IMG/VR virus record: IMGVR_UViG_3300045996_000515
Coordinates: 1 to 24,033 of that record
DNA length: 24,033 nt
Reading direction: 5' to 3' (one strand)
Origin: a virus
This document shows, one piece after another, positions 7,200 through 14,483 of the stretch. Position numbers and translations under genes: made by a program. How positions within the stretch are numbered: position 1 is the first letter of the stretch; every line of letters starts with the position of its first letter. Below the pieces are notes generated by a model. The model was not told the DNA's origin, searched no databases, and was given only the letters and a program-made list of their open reading frames with translations.

Positions 7200-7702
7200 T
7201 TAATCTATTTAAAAGAAATAAGAAAAGGGTTTTATCATACTATACTAGTATTGATGAGCTGCCTGTTTACAACTGGTTCAAGATCCAGGAAACAAGCGAC
7301 CTGAATTACCTGGTTAAAGGCAGTGAAACGGGTGAAGTTCTTACCCTTGCTTCAATATGGCAAAACCTTTACCGGGAGTTTTTAGATACGTTTGGGATTA
7401 GCGATGCTTTGCGTAAGTCAATGGAGCTTAAGAGAGATATAGAAATGTTATATATCGAAATGGCTATGACTGACGATAAAAGCTTAATGACTGAAATTAA
7501 GATTAAAGAATGGGAGCAACAGGAATCTGTTAAAACTCAAACAACGGTTAAGTATAACGAAGTGAAAGTATATGTTGAAAAGTGGCTATCATTCAAGTTG
7601 GATGAAAAAACAACCACAGTAAAGGAATACTACTCCTACTTACAGGTATTAGAAAAAGAAGCAACTAAAACTTTAAAGCAAAGTAATGGCAAAGAAAATT
7701 AA
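7196..7702 (+). CDS. Pre-tape protein, possible tail assembly factor
   Basis: The product is 168 residues, mostly helical and highly charged, with no membrane segment or clear motif. It begins MINLFKRNKKRVLSYYTSI and contains YNWFKIQETSDLNYLV, a form seen in Bacteroidota phage proteins encoded before the tape measure. Four bases overlap the previous gene and 17 bases overlap the tape measure gene. The tape measure start lies in the +1 frame relative to this gene. Tail assembly chaperone is a guess from position. Confidence 0.7.
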   Translation: MINLFKRNKKRVLSYYTSIDELPVYNWFKIQETSDLNYLVKGSETGEVLTLASIWQNLYREFLDTFGISDALRKSMELKRDIEMLYIEMAMTDDKSLMTEIKIKEWEQQESVKTQTTVKYNEVKVYVEKWLSFKLDEKTTTVKEYYSYLQVLEKEATKTLKQSNGKEN

Positions 7703-10220
7703 AGGCGAGGACCTACTCGAAAAGGGTCTATTTGATGATGCTATTGAAGGGGCTAAGGTTCTTGAACGAAATATAAGCGACCTTATTAATGGCTTTAAAG
7801 AGCTGCACAAAGAGAGTAAAGAATCAATGGCCGGCAATCCGCTTAAGGATGCAAAGGATATAGATGATTTAAACGATGCTGTATTAAGATCAATAAAGAT
7901 CCGCCAGGAGGAAGCCAAGGCAAAAGCTGAATTAGCAAAAGCTACACGCGAAGAGTTTAAAAACAGCCAGCTCCTAGAAAAAGCTATTGCTGCTGAAGCA
8001 AAGGAAAGAGAGAAAGCTCAAAAAGCATTAGAGGCAAGCAACTCAGCTTATGCTCAAGCGAGCAAACGATTAAACGATTTAAGAAAAAGCTATAAGGATT
8101 TAGCAGTTGCAGGAAAAGAAAATACAACTGAAGCGCAAAAGTTTAAAGCTGAAATCACAAAGCTTGATGCTCAACTTAAAAAGGTTGATGCAACAGTAGG
8201 GCAACATCAAAGGAATGTAGGTAATTATAAAAGCGCATTTGAAGCGTTACCTGGTCCGATGGGCAACGCTGCACAAGCAGCAGGGAGCTTTGGAGATAGC
8301 TTAAAGACGTTAGCTAAAAACCCGTTTGTAATTGTTGCTGGGTTACTGATTGCAGCTTTGTATGGAATAGGAAAAGCATTTACCTCAACTGATAGCGGAG
8401 CTGTAAAGTTTGATGGTATTATGAGGTCAATCTCTAATATTATTGATGTGGTAAGGGTTCGTGCTATTTCAGTTGCAGAGGGGATTTCTAATATTTTTTC
8501 CGGTGATTTTAGTGCTGCTGCGGATAATTTTAAGGCTTCGGTTTCAGGCGTTGGTGATGAGCTAAACCGGGTTACCAGGGCAGCGATGGAATATGCTGAG
8601 GCTATTGATGCAATTGAGGATGCTGAGAGTAATTATATTTCACAGGCAGCAGATAATAGAAACAAGATAGCTAAACTTGAATTTGATGCAGCAGATAGAA
8701 CTAAAACAGCAAAAGAGAGAAAGGCGGCATTATTAGAAGCAAAGAGGATTTCTGAGGAAGAAAGTAAATTTTATGAAAAGAAAGCAGACGAAAGGCTTCA
8801 GGCTACTGCTGATGAACTTGCAGTAAAAGCCGGCATTAGGAAAGCGGATGTACTTAATTTCATTGCCATGACTGATGAGCAGCAAAAGTACGCCTCAGAA
8901 GCCCAATTAAAAGCAAGGAACGAGTTTCCAAAAGAATTTGCAGCACTTGAAGAGTTGTATCAGAAAAAGGTTGATGCAAACACTAAGTTTTTTGAGGATA
9001 ACAAAAGGAATGAAGGGAAGATTACAGCCTTTGAAGAAGAGGAGCAACGCAAAAGAGATGATGCCAGAAAGAAAGCAGAAGAAGCCAGAAAAAAGGCAGA
9101 TGATGAAGCGGCAAGATTACAAAAAGAGTATTCTGATGTTAAAATCAGAAACATAGAAAATGACAGGCTTAGAGAGATTGAAACCGTAAACCAAAATCTT
9201 AAGGAAAAAAAAGAGGGCATTAAAGGCAATACTGATATTGAGATAAAGTTAAGAGCAGAATACGAGGAAGAGGCTCAAAGGCAAATTGCGGCAATTAAAA
9301 AGAAGTATAGGGATGCGGAAAACGCGGCTGCAACAACTCAGGCGAACAACGAAAAAGAGGCAAGGGATAAACAGATTGCTGCCCTTAAAGTTACAATGGA
9401 CCGGGAAAGGGAGGCTAATGAAAAACTTGCCAAGGAGGAAGAAGATAGAAAAAAGAAACAGCGCGAAGATGCCATTGAACAAGCCGAGCAGCTTGCAAAG
9501 ATTGCGGCAGATGGACTAAATAAAGCGGCTGAGTTACGAAAGGAAAAAAACGAGGAAGAGATTGAGCTTCGTAAATCAAACATTGACAGGCAGCAGGAGT
9601 TAGCTGACAAAGGACTGGCAAACACTTTGGCATTTGAAAAGAAAAAACTTGCCGAGGCTGAACTTAGAAAGGAAGAGGAAAAACAAAGAGATATAAGGAG
9701 GGCAAAAGCCTTACTATATATGAATGCTACAATTGAATACGCTAAACAAGATCCTAATTCAGCTCCATTTAAGGCATTGGCTCAGGTAATTATTGCTGAA
9801 ACAATTGCGGGAGCGTTCAAGGATGGAGTAGAAAACTTCCAGGGCAAAGGGACTGAAACCTCAGACAGTAATTTAATCTTATTTTCAAAAGGGGAATCGG
9901 TAGCAACAGCCAAGGGAACTAAAGAAAATCCAGGCTTAGTTACTGCCATGAACGAAGGCAGAGTAGAAGAGTACTTTAAACAAAACTACCTAATGAATAC
10001 AAATTTCGGAGCACCTACAATTGCCCCGGTAGTTGACATGAGCGCACCTGTTCAAGAACTAAAAAGGCTAAACAATCAAATTAAGAATTTAGAAAGAGCT
10101 ATTTTAAATAAAAAAGAAACAGTTACGCACTGGGATACGCACGGCAATATGGTTGTTAATGAAGTATCAAATGGGATGCGCCAAACAATTAAATATGTAA
10201 AGGCAAAGCCAAGAATTTAA
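7686..10220 (+). CDS. Tape measure protein
   Basis: The product is 844 residues, the longest in the late operon, and is rich in Ala, Lys and Glu with long coiled coils (about 65-170 and 430-690). A hydrophobic segment lies at about 214-228 (FVIVAGLLIAALYGIG), as usual in tape measure proteins that line the tail and later enter the membrane. A GQHQRNVGNY motif near residue 172 is one I know from Bacteroidota tape measures. Using the rule of about 1.5 angstrom per residue, the tail would be near 125 nm long (inference). It starts within the end of the preceding gene and is followed by a terminator, so it closes the rightward operon. Many antisense and frame-shifted open frames inside it are shadows of its biased composition. 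Confidence 0.92.
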   Translation: MAKKIKGEDLLEKGLFDDAIEGAKVLERNISDLINGFKELHKESKESMAGNPLKDAKDIDDLNDAVLRSIKIRQEEAKAKAELAKATREEFKNSQLLEKAIAAEAKEREKAQKALEASNSAYAQASKRLNDLRKSYKDLAVAGKENTTEAQKFKAEITKLDAQLKKVDATVGQHQRNVGNYKSAFEALPGPMGNAAQAAGSFGDSLKTLAKNPFVIVAGLLIAALYGIGKAFTSTDSGAVKFDGIMRSISNIIDVVRVRAISVAEGISNIFSGDFSAAADNFKASVSGVGDELNRVTRAAMEYAEAIDAIEDAESNYISQAADNRNKIAKLEFDAADRTKTAKERKAALLEAKRISEEESKFYEKKADERLQATADELAVKAGIRKADVLNFIAMTDEQQKYASEAQLKARNEFPKEFAALEELYQKKVDANTKFFEDNKRNEGKITAFEEEEQRKRDDARKKAEEARKKADDEAARLQKEYSDVKIRNIENDRLREIETVNQNLKEKKEGIKGNTDIEIKLRAEYEEEAQRQIAAIKKKYRDAENAAATTQANNEKEARDKQIAALKVTMDREREANEKLAKEEEDRKKKQREDAIEQAEQLAKIAADGLNKAAELRKEKNEEEIELRKSNIDRQQELADKGLANTLAFEKKKLAEAELRKEEEKQRDIRRAKALLYMNATIEYAKQDPNSAPFKALAQVIIAETIAGAFKDGVENFQGKGTETSDSNLILFSKGESVATAKGTKENPGLVTAMNEGRVEEYFKQNYLMNTNFGAPTIAPVVDMSAPVQELKRLNNQIKNLERAILNKKETVTHWDTHGNMVVNEVSNGMRQTIKYVKAKPRI

Positions 10221-10280
10221 AGGAACTTTTTTAAAACCGTTGCTAGTATTGCAATGATAATAACTACTAACCCTAACTGG

Positions 10281-10314
10281 AAGCCGGACCTATAAAAGCC
10301 CGGCTTCTTTCTTT
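10281..10314 (+). terminator. Terminator after the tape measure gene
   Basis: The stem AAGCCGG (10281-10287) / CCGGCTT (10300-10306) with a 12-base loop is followed by a T-rich tract CTTTCTTTTG. It ends the rightward late operon, where it meets the leftward lysogeny genes coming from the other side. The bases 10221-10280 hold no gene that I can support. Confidence 0.75.
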
Positions 10315-10329
10315 TGTTGTAATTAGGCA

Positions 10330-10617
10330 TTATTCTCTATAATCTTCAATAGCCTCTTTGCAAAGGCTGCATTTAAATAAAGTAAAGCTCCCTTCCCGGC
10401 CATGCTCAAGCATAGGATAGCCACAACACTCAGGAGCTAAAGCATCTATTATGATTTCGGGCTCTGTTATGGGTAGTTTTGAATGCTGCCAGTTGTTATA
10501 GGCCCATTTAATTTTTTGAATGTTATACTCAAACGTCCTACTTAAATAGCGAATCAACCTGTATGTATTATATACCAGGGCAAAAAGTAAAAAAAGTAAT
10601 ATTGGGTATATTACCAA
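10330..10617 (-). CDS. Small membrane protein with a zinc ribbon
   Basis: The product is 95 residues if translation begins at TTG 10617, which overlaps the stop of the lipoprotein gene (TTGGTAA); no ATG is available until far inside the frame. An N-terminal membrane helix (IYPILLFLLFALVYNTY) is followed by a basic linker and a C-terminal zinc-ribbon-like part with CC, then CSLC (ECCGYPMLEHG..., KCSLCKEA). The zinc part should face the cytoplasm if positive residues stay inside. It is probably translationally coupled to the lipoprotein. I do not recognise the family. A role at the host envelope during lysogeny, such as excluding other phages, is possible but only inferred from location. Confidence 0.65.
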   Translation of the reverse strand: MVIYPILLFLLFALVYNTYRLIRYLSRTFEYNIQKIKWAYNNWQHSKLPITEPEIIIDALAPECCGYPMLEHGREGSFTLFKCSLCKEAIEDYRE

Positions 10618-11159
10618 GGGTTATCTCCTAAATAAAGTACATTTAAATCTGGATCAGTTTTAACCCAGGATTCACTCAAAACCAATGCGCCCAATTTATT
10701 CTTTAACCTATACTGGTGTCTATATATATATCCTAATAACTTATTTGTATTAGCATATGAAGTTTTAATTGAATCAAGTCTACTCCGCAATCCCGGAAGA
10801 TCGGCTTCGTACTCTTTAATCCGCTCGTTGTTCGTCTTGATTTCTTCGTTAGCAATGTCAGGAAATTTAACCCAATCTTTTTTAGCCTTTTCGTTATCTG
10901 CCTTTTCCCACTCGATGCCACTTAGTGCGTTTTGTAAATCATTATTTGCCTTCCATATTTCACGCTCACCTTCCATTATTGTATCAGCAACTTCAGTTTT
11001 AACAGGCTGATAAGAAGCGGGATCATCAGCATGGGAAGCGATATACTCATTAATCTTTGTTTCAATTGTTGGTTTAGCTACCACTTGCGGCTCTTCAACT
11101 TTTGCTCCACCACAACCAAATAAACTCAAAGCCAATAACCCTAGCATTATCTTTTTCAT
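10611..11159 (-). CDS. Phage-encoded lipoprotein
   Basis: The product is 182 residues with a clear lipoprotein signal: MKKIMLGLLALSLFGC, where Cys16 would be lipidated after cleavage of LSLFG|C. The following GGAK and a short linker lead to a helical, charged body (about residues 60-140) likely to form a coiled coil, and a C-terminal part ending in LYLGDNPW. It lies between the tape measure gene and the integrase, on the integrase strand, a common place for lysogenic conversion genes. A near-consensus promoter sits so close to its ATG that the message may be leaderless. Superinfection exclusion is plausible; a lysis spanin is less likely because no other lysis gene is nearby. Confidence 0.8.
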   Translation of the reverse strand: MKKIMLGLLALSLFGCGGAKVEEPQVVAKPTIETKINEYIASHADDPASYQPVKTEVADTIMEGEREIWKANNDLQNALSGIEWEKADNEKAKKDWVKFPDIANEEIKTNNERIKEYEADLPGLRSRLDSIKTSYANTNKLLGYIYRHQYRLKNKLGALVLSESWVKTDPDLNVLYLGDNPW

Positions 11160-11194
11160 CCCACCAAAGTACCACTACTGAAAAACATTTGCAA
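11159..11194 (-). promoter_or_regulatory. Possible promoter for the lipoprotein gene
   Basis: On the minus strand TTG (complement of about 11191-11193) is followed after 20 bases by TACTTTG, one base short of TAnnTTTG, and then GTGGG and the ATG. Transcription would begin at or next to the start codon. Weak support, because the -7 box is imperfect. Confidence 0.3.
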
Positions 11195-11198
11195 GTTT

Positions 11199-12362
11199 TT
11201 ATCCCCTGGCTTTCTTCAAGGCATCATCAATCCTACCCTGTTTTTTTCTTTTTGCGTAGTCTTGGGTGGTATCTATTTTCTCATGTCCCAGGGCATCGGA
11301 TATTATGCGCGGGTTGTCGGTTACATCATCTAAGTGATCCTTAATAGTATGCCGGGCGGTGTGGTTGGTTAAGCTTTTCCCGGTTGCGACAATTGCCGGG
11401 ATGGCTCTTAGCGCATCGTTCACTCTCCTGGTTGCGTTCTTTATTTCCTTGGCTAGTATTTTCTCATCCTTGAAATGTTCTGGCCTGAGTAAAGGGAAAA
11501 GTAGATCCGTTTCGCTTTTTCCAGAAAAATTAAAGTATTCCAGTATTTCCTTAGCTTCCTTGTTGAGTTCGATAATCTGATCTGGCTTTTCAAACCTTCT
11601 GACCTTTCGCATTTTATATTTTAAATAGTTACCGTGAATGTTCGATTTCCGAACAATACACATATCCGAAATACGAACCCCGGCCATGATATACTCAAAT
11701 AAATAGATTAACCGGGCCTCATGCTTCCATCCTGTTAGTTCAGCTTTACGGATTGCGTTAATCTCCTCCTTGGTAAATACATCCTTTGACTTACTCTTTC
11801 CCTTGGCTCTTTTGCGGTCAACTTTAAAATATACCATTGGATTTTTATCCATTGGATAAAGCCCTTTATTAATAGCCAGTTTGAATATCCCGGCAATGGG
11901 TTTAAAATGATTATCTATTGAATCCGCTGTTAAGAACTCTCCTTTGTTGTTTTTCTTTGATCTTAAAACTTCCTCATACTCTTTTAATAGTTTGAGGGTA
12001 ATGTTTGATAATAGAACATCCCCCGCATAATTAATAAAAGCTTCGAGCCAGTAAGTATAGTTATCCCTTGAACCTCCAACGGCATACCCTTCTAAATACT
12101 CATCTTTTAAGAAGCCGATTTTTAGATCGTTCGCCTGGTCCGTTTCTGCATACTGGGCATAAAGCTTTCCTATTTCTTTATTTAACTTTTGATGATTAGG
12201 GTTTGAGGGCAGAACCTTTCCAATCGGGTTGCCATGCTTCCAGTCAACAGCCGGTATAAATAGGTTTGTAGGAATATCTCTTTTTGTTTTACCTTTGCCA
12301 AGTCGAAAGTATAATCTAAATGTACCATCGGCACGTTCTTTTCCTTTTAATGTTTTAGCCAT
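11199..12362 (-). CDS. int: Tyrosine recombinase (phage integrase)
   Basis: The product is 387 residues, typical of Bacteroidota phage integrases. The N-terminal 80 residues are an arm-binding-type domain, residues about 85-185 a SAM-like core-binding domain, and about 195-380 the catalytic domain. The catalytic set is complete: Arg230 in AGVRISD, a lysine in the KYKMRK beta hairpin (about 250), His334 and Arg337 in NHTARHT, His360 in LGHEKIDTT, and nucleophile Tyr369 in QDYAK. It should integrate and, with a directionality factor, excise the phage at the attP site that begins directly at its start codon. The leftward message could start from a TAAATTTG box (complement of 12409-12416) that overlaps an arm-type repeat, which would allow self-regulation. 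Confidence 0.95.
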   Translation of the reverse strand: MAKTLKGKERADGTFRLYFRLGKGKTKRDIPTNLFIPAVDWKHGNPIGKVLPSNPNHQKLNKEIGKLYAQYAETDQANDLKIGFLKDEYLEGYAVGGSRDNYTYWLEAFINYAGDVLLSNITLKLLKEYEEVLRSKKNNKGEFLTADSIDNHFKPIAGIFKLAINKGLYPMDKNPMVYFKVDRKRAKGKSKSKDVFTKEEINAIRKAELTGWKHEARLIYLFEYIMAGVRISDMCIVRKSNIHGNYLKYKMRKVRRFEKPDQIIELNKEAKEILEYFNFSGKSETDLLFPLLRPEHFKDEKILAKEIKNATRRVNDALRAIPAIVATGKSLTNHTARHTIKDHLDDVTDNPRIISDALGHEKIDTTQDYAKRKKQGRIDDALKKARG

Positions 12363-12410
12363 TTGCGACAGTTTTGGTAAGTGCCGTTATTTTGCGACAA
12401 ATCTGCGACA
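12362..12410. repeat. GCGACA direct repeats, likely integrase arm sites
   Basis: Three copies of T(T/C)TGCGACA stand in the same orientation at 12362-12370, 12391-12399 and 12402-12410. A fourth perfect copy, TTTGCGACA, is at 12631-12639 on the other side of the tRNA-derived core, and a degenerate one (CTGCGATA) is near 12621. Repeats of this size that flank a crossover core on both sides are the normal layout of integrase arm-type sites. The first copy overlaps the integrase start codon. Confidence 0.6.
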
Positions 12411-12416
12411 AATTTA
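12409..12416 (-). promoter_or_regulatory. Possible -7 box of the integrase promoter
   Basis: TAAATTTG on the minus strand fits TAnnTTTG and would start transcription near 12402, about 40 bases before the integrase ATG. I find no good TTTG at the right distance upstream, so it would be weak or activator-dependent. It overlaps the third GCGACA repeat. Confidence 0.3.
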
Positions 12417-12433
12417 ACCATTTATATCAAGAT

Positions 12434-12453
12434 TAAGCGGGTTTAAGCGGGTT
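12434..12453. repeat. Tandem 10-bp repeat next to attP
   Basis: TAAGCGGGTT occurs twice in tandem at 12434-12443 and 12444-12453. It lies between the arm-type repeats and the tRNA-derived core, so it could bind a directionality factor or a host bending protein. Role is inferred. Confidence 0.5.
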
Positions 12454-12479
12454 TGAAATTATAAAAAGGGGAGTTTTGA

Positions 12480-12639
12480 AACCTTTGCAGGACTAGAGAG
12501 ATAAAGGGAACGGCTGAAAATCAAGGAATTGCCCAGGTGGCGAAATTGGCAGACGCACCATCTTGAGGGGGTGGAATTTCCCGCTGTCAACAAATACAAT
12601 ATCAGTTAGTTATAAAAATACTGCGATAGATTTGCGACA
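12480..12639 (+). other. attP core: 5' part of a tRNA-Leu(GAG) gene
   Basis: Bases 12531-12574 fold as the first half of a tRNA-Leu: acceptor GCCCAGG, T8-G9, D stem GCG/CGC with an AAATTGGCAGA loop, and an anticodon arm CCATC-TTGAGGG-GGTGG with anticodon GAG at 12565-12567. After this the sequence leaves the tRNA pattern: no T arm and no CCTGGGC partner for the acceptor follow. This is what an attP identity block looks like when the integrase targets a tRNA gene near the anticodon or variable arm. A promoter-like AACCTTTG (12480-12487) lies upstream and could drive the restored tRNA after integration. The GCGACA repeats flank the block. Phage genes on both sides show that this copy is not integrated here. 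Confidence 0.75.
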
Positions 12640-13320
12640 TTAATGCCACGAATCCCTAACCGGGCCATGTACCATAAAGAGGCTAGCTATCTTACTTTTA
12701 TGGATATTTATATCATCATACCTGGAATTTGCCGAGCGTAAGATTAAATTATCATCATCCACGCCCTTCCGTATTATTTTAAAAAGCCTTTGACCTGAAC
12801 TCATAACAATGGCGTGAGGCTGGCCGTATTCTATTATCTCGAAGTTTAATAGCGGCTCAAGTCCTATAATATCCCCTGCCGTGAAATCGGGAAACATTGA
12901 ATTTCCTTTAACCTTTACAAATCCAACACACCTTCTGAACCCTTCAAAATCAATGTAACCAACAATGTTTTGTTGAGTTTCATTGAATACTAATTTATCC
13001 CCTGCCGCAAAGTCTACATCGTATACTGGAACTCCCTTGCCGCTGTGGTTTATGGGTACATGGGTTACTTTGCGCCCGTTGCTCTCGTTTTCGTTTGCTT
13101 CTTGCAAACTTTTGCCAACCTCTCCATATAAATCTAAAAACTTCCTGTAATACTTGTAAGGAATATCCCGTGAACCCGCGAACACAAGGCTAAGAGAGGA
13201 CTTATCTATCCCCAATGAGGTGGCTAATTCTGCCTGGCTAACTATTTTGCCCTCTTTTTTTAATTGCTCAAATGCTATTTTAAACGCTTGTGTATCAGCG
13301 TTTTGTTGCTTTTTTGCCAA
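12640..13320 (-). CDS. CI/LexA-type phage repressor (HTH + S24 peptidase)
   Basis: From the TTG at 13320 the product is 226 residues; a second TTG at 13329 would add three. The longer open frame upstream runs through the operators and across the opposing gene's start, so it is not used. Residues 1-70 are a helix-turn-helix domain (VSQAELATSLGIDKSSLSLVFAG). Residues about 97-226 are an S24 (LexA/UmuD) peptidase: a likely Ala106-Gly107 cleavage site in DVDFAAGD, Ser141 in GNSMFPDFTAGD and Lys181 in RLFKII. It should hold the phage in lysogeny and cut itself on RecA activation after DNA damage. It faces the early operon across a region of TTTGCAAA-type palindromes, which are its likely operators. 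The stop codon adjoins an attP arm repeat. Confidence 0.9.
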   Translation of the reverse strand: MAKKQQNADTQAFKIAFEQLKKEGKIVSQAELATSLGIDKSSLSLVFAGSRDIPYKYYRKFLDLYGEVGKSLQEANENESNGRKVTHVPINHSGKGVPVYDVDFAAGDKLVFNETQQNIVGYIDFEGFRRCVGFVKVKGNSMFPDFTAGDIIGLEPLLNFEIIEYGQPHAIVMSSGQRLFKIIRKGVDDDNLILRSANSRYDDINIHKSKIASLFMVHGPVRDSWH

Positions 13321-13321
13321 C

Positions 13322-13382
13322 TTTTGCAAAATATTTATTGAAAAAGGTTTGCATTTTGCAAACTCTTGTATACATTTGCAAT
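13322..13382. promoter_or_regulatory. Repressor operator cluster
   Basis: Three related palindromes stand between the repressor and the early operon: TTTTGCAAAA (13322-13331), the longest GTTTGCATTTTGCAAAC (13347-13363, seven-base arms around TTT), and ATTTGCAAT (13374-13382). The centres are about 29 and 23 bases apart. The second covers the -33 box and the third the -7 box of the rightward promoter, and the first overlaps the repressor's own start region. This layout suits repression of the early operon and autoregulation. Confidence 0.7.
13348..13378 (+). promoter_or_regulatory. Early rightward promoter
   Basis: TTTG (13348-13351), 19 bases, then TACATTTG (13371-13378) is an exact match to the Bacteroidota consensus TTTG-N19-TAnnTTTG. 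Transcription would begin near 13385, 27 bases before the first early ATG at 13412. Both boxes sit inside operator palindromes, so bound repressor would block the polymerase. Confidence 0.75.
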
Positions 13383-13403
13383 CAACATATATGATATACA
13401 AAT

Positions 13404-13433
13404 CAAATATAATGAAATCAACAACTAACGCAA
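13404..13433 (-). promoter_or_regulatory. Possible repressor promoter, facing the early promoter
   Basis: On the minus strand TTG (complement of 13431-13433), 19 bases, then TATATTTG (complement of 13404-13411) fits the consensus. Transcription would start near 13397 and run leftward through the operators to the repressor start about 70 bases away. It would therefore overlap and oppose the early promoter. Moderate support from sequence only. Confidence 0.45.
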
Positions 13434-13693
13434 TAAGTAGAAAGGCCGGCAAGGGGGTAGAGCAGGTAATTACACCGGACAAGCTTTCTAAAACAGAACA
13501 AAACGAATGGAAAATTCGTGCCTTAAAAGCAGCCTCCTTACTTCCAAAGACTTATATGCCTGTGTGGGAATATGAATACCCAGAGGATAAAGGCAAAGAG
13601 GATTCGATACGCCAAACCTTAAACGCTCGAATTGTAAATATCAAACTAACCCAAAAGGCTGAGGCTTTAGCTGAAAAAGTAAAAAACTCTTAG
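13412..13693 (+). CDS. First gene of the early operon, unknown
   Basis: The product is 93 residues from the ATG at 13412, which leaves a 27-base leader after the predicted transcription start. A further in-frame ATG at 13391 would leave only about six bases and is less likely. The protein is basic and charged (MKSTTNAISRKAGKGVEQV...), has a 'KTYMPVWEYEYPE' segment and a helical C-terminal part (RQTLNARIVNIKLTQKAEALAEKV). It holds the place of cro in lambda-like phages, but I see no sure helix-turn-helix. The next gene begins one base after its stop. Confidence 0.7.
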   Translation: MKSTTNAISRKAGKGVEQVITPDKLSKTEQNEWKIRALKAASLLPKTYMPVWEYEYPEDKGKEDSIRQTLNARIVNIKLTQKAEALAEKVKNS

Positions 13694-13694
13694 T

Positions 13695-14483
13695 ATGGAA
13701 CAAGTTCAACACTTCAATTTTAACGGAAACACCTTCAATGTTGTCCTTATTAATAATGAGCCGCATTGGATTGCAAAAGAGGTTTGTGAGTTTTTGGAAA
13801 TCTCAAACACCACTCAGGCAATTGCAAGCTTAAAAGATCAGACCCAAAAGAAAAAGGTCGATGCTCAAACTTGCACTATGTTAAACATAGGGCACTACCC
13901 TGATGGAATAAATCTACTTTCCGAGGCTGGTCTTTATAAGTTGGTTTTCAAAAGCAGAAAACAGGAAGCGGAAACATTCAGCGATTGGGTTGCCTCTGAT
14001 GTTCTTCCTTCAATTAGAAAACATGGGGCGTTTTTAACAGATCAAAAGATTGAAGAGGTATTATCAAATCCCGATACTATCATCCGATTAGCTACTGAAC
14101 TAAAAGCAGAAAGGCAAAAAGCAAAAGCCTTGCAAGCCGAAAACGCAAAGCTTCAAATCAAATCTGACTTTGTTGATAAGGTTATGGACAATGATCAGAA
14201 AATTGACATCGGCCAGGCTGCTAAAATTCTTGAGCTTCCATTTGGCAGAAACACATTATTCCAGCAATTACGATTAAAGGGCGTGTTTTTCAAAAACCGC
14301 AACGAACCTAAACAGGACTTTGTTGATAAAGGGTTTTTCCAACTAAAGGAAAAATGGATTGACAGAACCAATCACGAAGGCTTCCTTACTATAAAAGTAT
14401 TAGTAACTCAAAGAGGGCTTGCATTCTTAGCCAAATTGTTTGAGGTGGAGGCGAAAAGCAAACAACTAGCAAAACTGAACTAA
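13695..14483 (+). CDS. Phage antirepressor (Bro-N + KilA-C/ANT domains)
   Basis: The product is 262 residues. Residues 1 to about 112 are a Bro-N domain: VQHFNFNGNTFNVVLINNEPHW, WIAKEVCEFLEISN, INLLSEAGLYKLVFKSRK, FSDWVASDVLPSIRKHG. A coiled-coil linker (about 132-157) leads to a KilA-C/ANT domain at about 160-250: IDIGQAAKILELPFGRNTLFQQLR and LTIKVLVTQRGLAFLAKLF. Proteins of this two-domain type bind DNA or the repressor and promote lytic growth. Its place as the second gene behind the early promoter fits such a role. The stop overlaps the start of the next small gene. Confidence 0.9.
   Translation: MEQVQHFNFNGNTFNVVLINNEPHWIAKEVCEFLEISNTTQAIASLKDQTQKKKVDAQTCTMLNIGHYPDGINLLSEAGLYKLVFKSRKQEAETFSDWVASDVLPSIRKHGAFLTDQKIEEVLSNPDTIIRLATELKAERQKAKALQAENAKLQIKSDFVDKVMDNDQKIDIGQAAKILELPFGRNTLFQQLRLKGVFFKNRNEPKQDFVDKGFFQLKEKWIDRTNHEGFLTIKVLVTQRGLAFLAKLFEVEAKSKQLAKLN

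Noticed and set aside
6700-7700. Programmed frameshift producing a tail chaperone pair
   Set aside because: The 86- and 155-residue genes are in the same frame separated by a stop, and no slippery heptamer with an open -1 frame is present at the later overlaps.
8938-9633. Several open frames on both strands inside the tape measure gene
   Set aside because: They arise from its Lys/Glu/Ala-rich coiled-coil coding and show low-complexity Arg/Lys or Ser/Phe products.
12362-12639. CRISPR array from the short GCGACA repeats
   Set aside because: The repeats are nine bases long, unevenly spaced and flank an attachment core; no cas gene is present.
12531-12640. Complete tRNA-Leu gene
   Set aside because: Only the acceptor 5' strand, D arm and anticodon arm are present. 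No T arm or matching CCTGGGC 3' strand follows, so it is an attachment block, not a working gene.
13220-13411. Upstream extension of the first early gene
   Set aside because: It lies before the predicted transcription start and antisense to the repressor; the ATG at 13412 gives a normal leader.
13321-13482. N-terminal extension of the repressor with a hydrophobic segment
   Set aside because: It would be translated from the operator and promoter region and from the complement of the first early gene. The helix-turn-helix domain begins well after TTG 13320.
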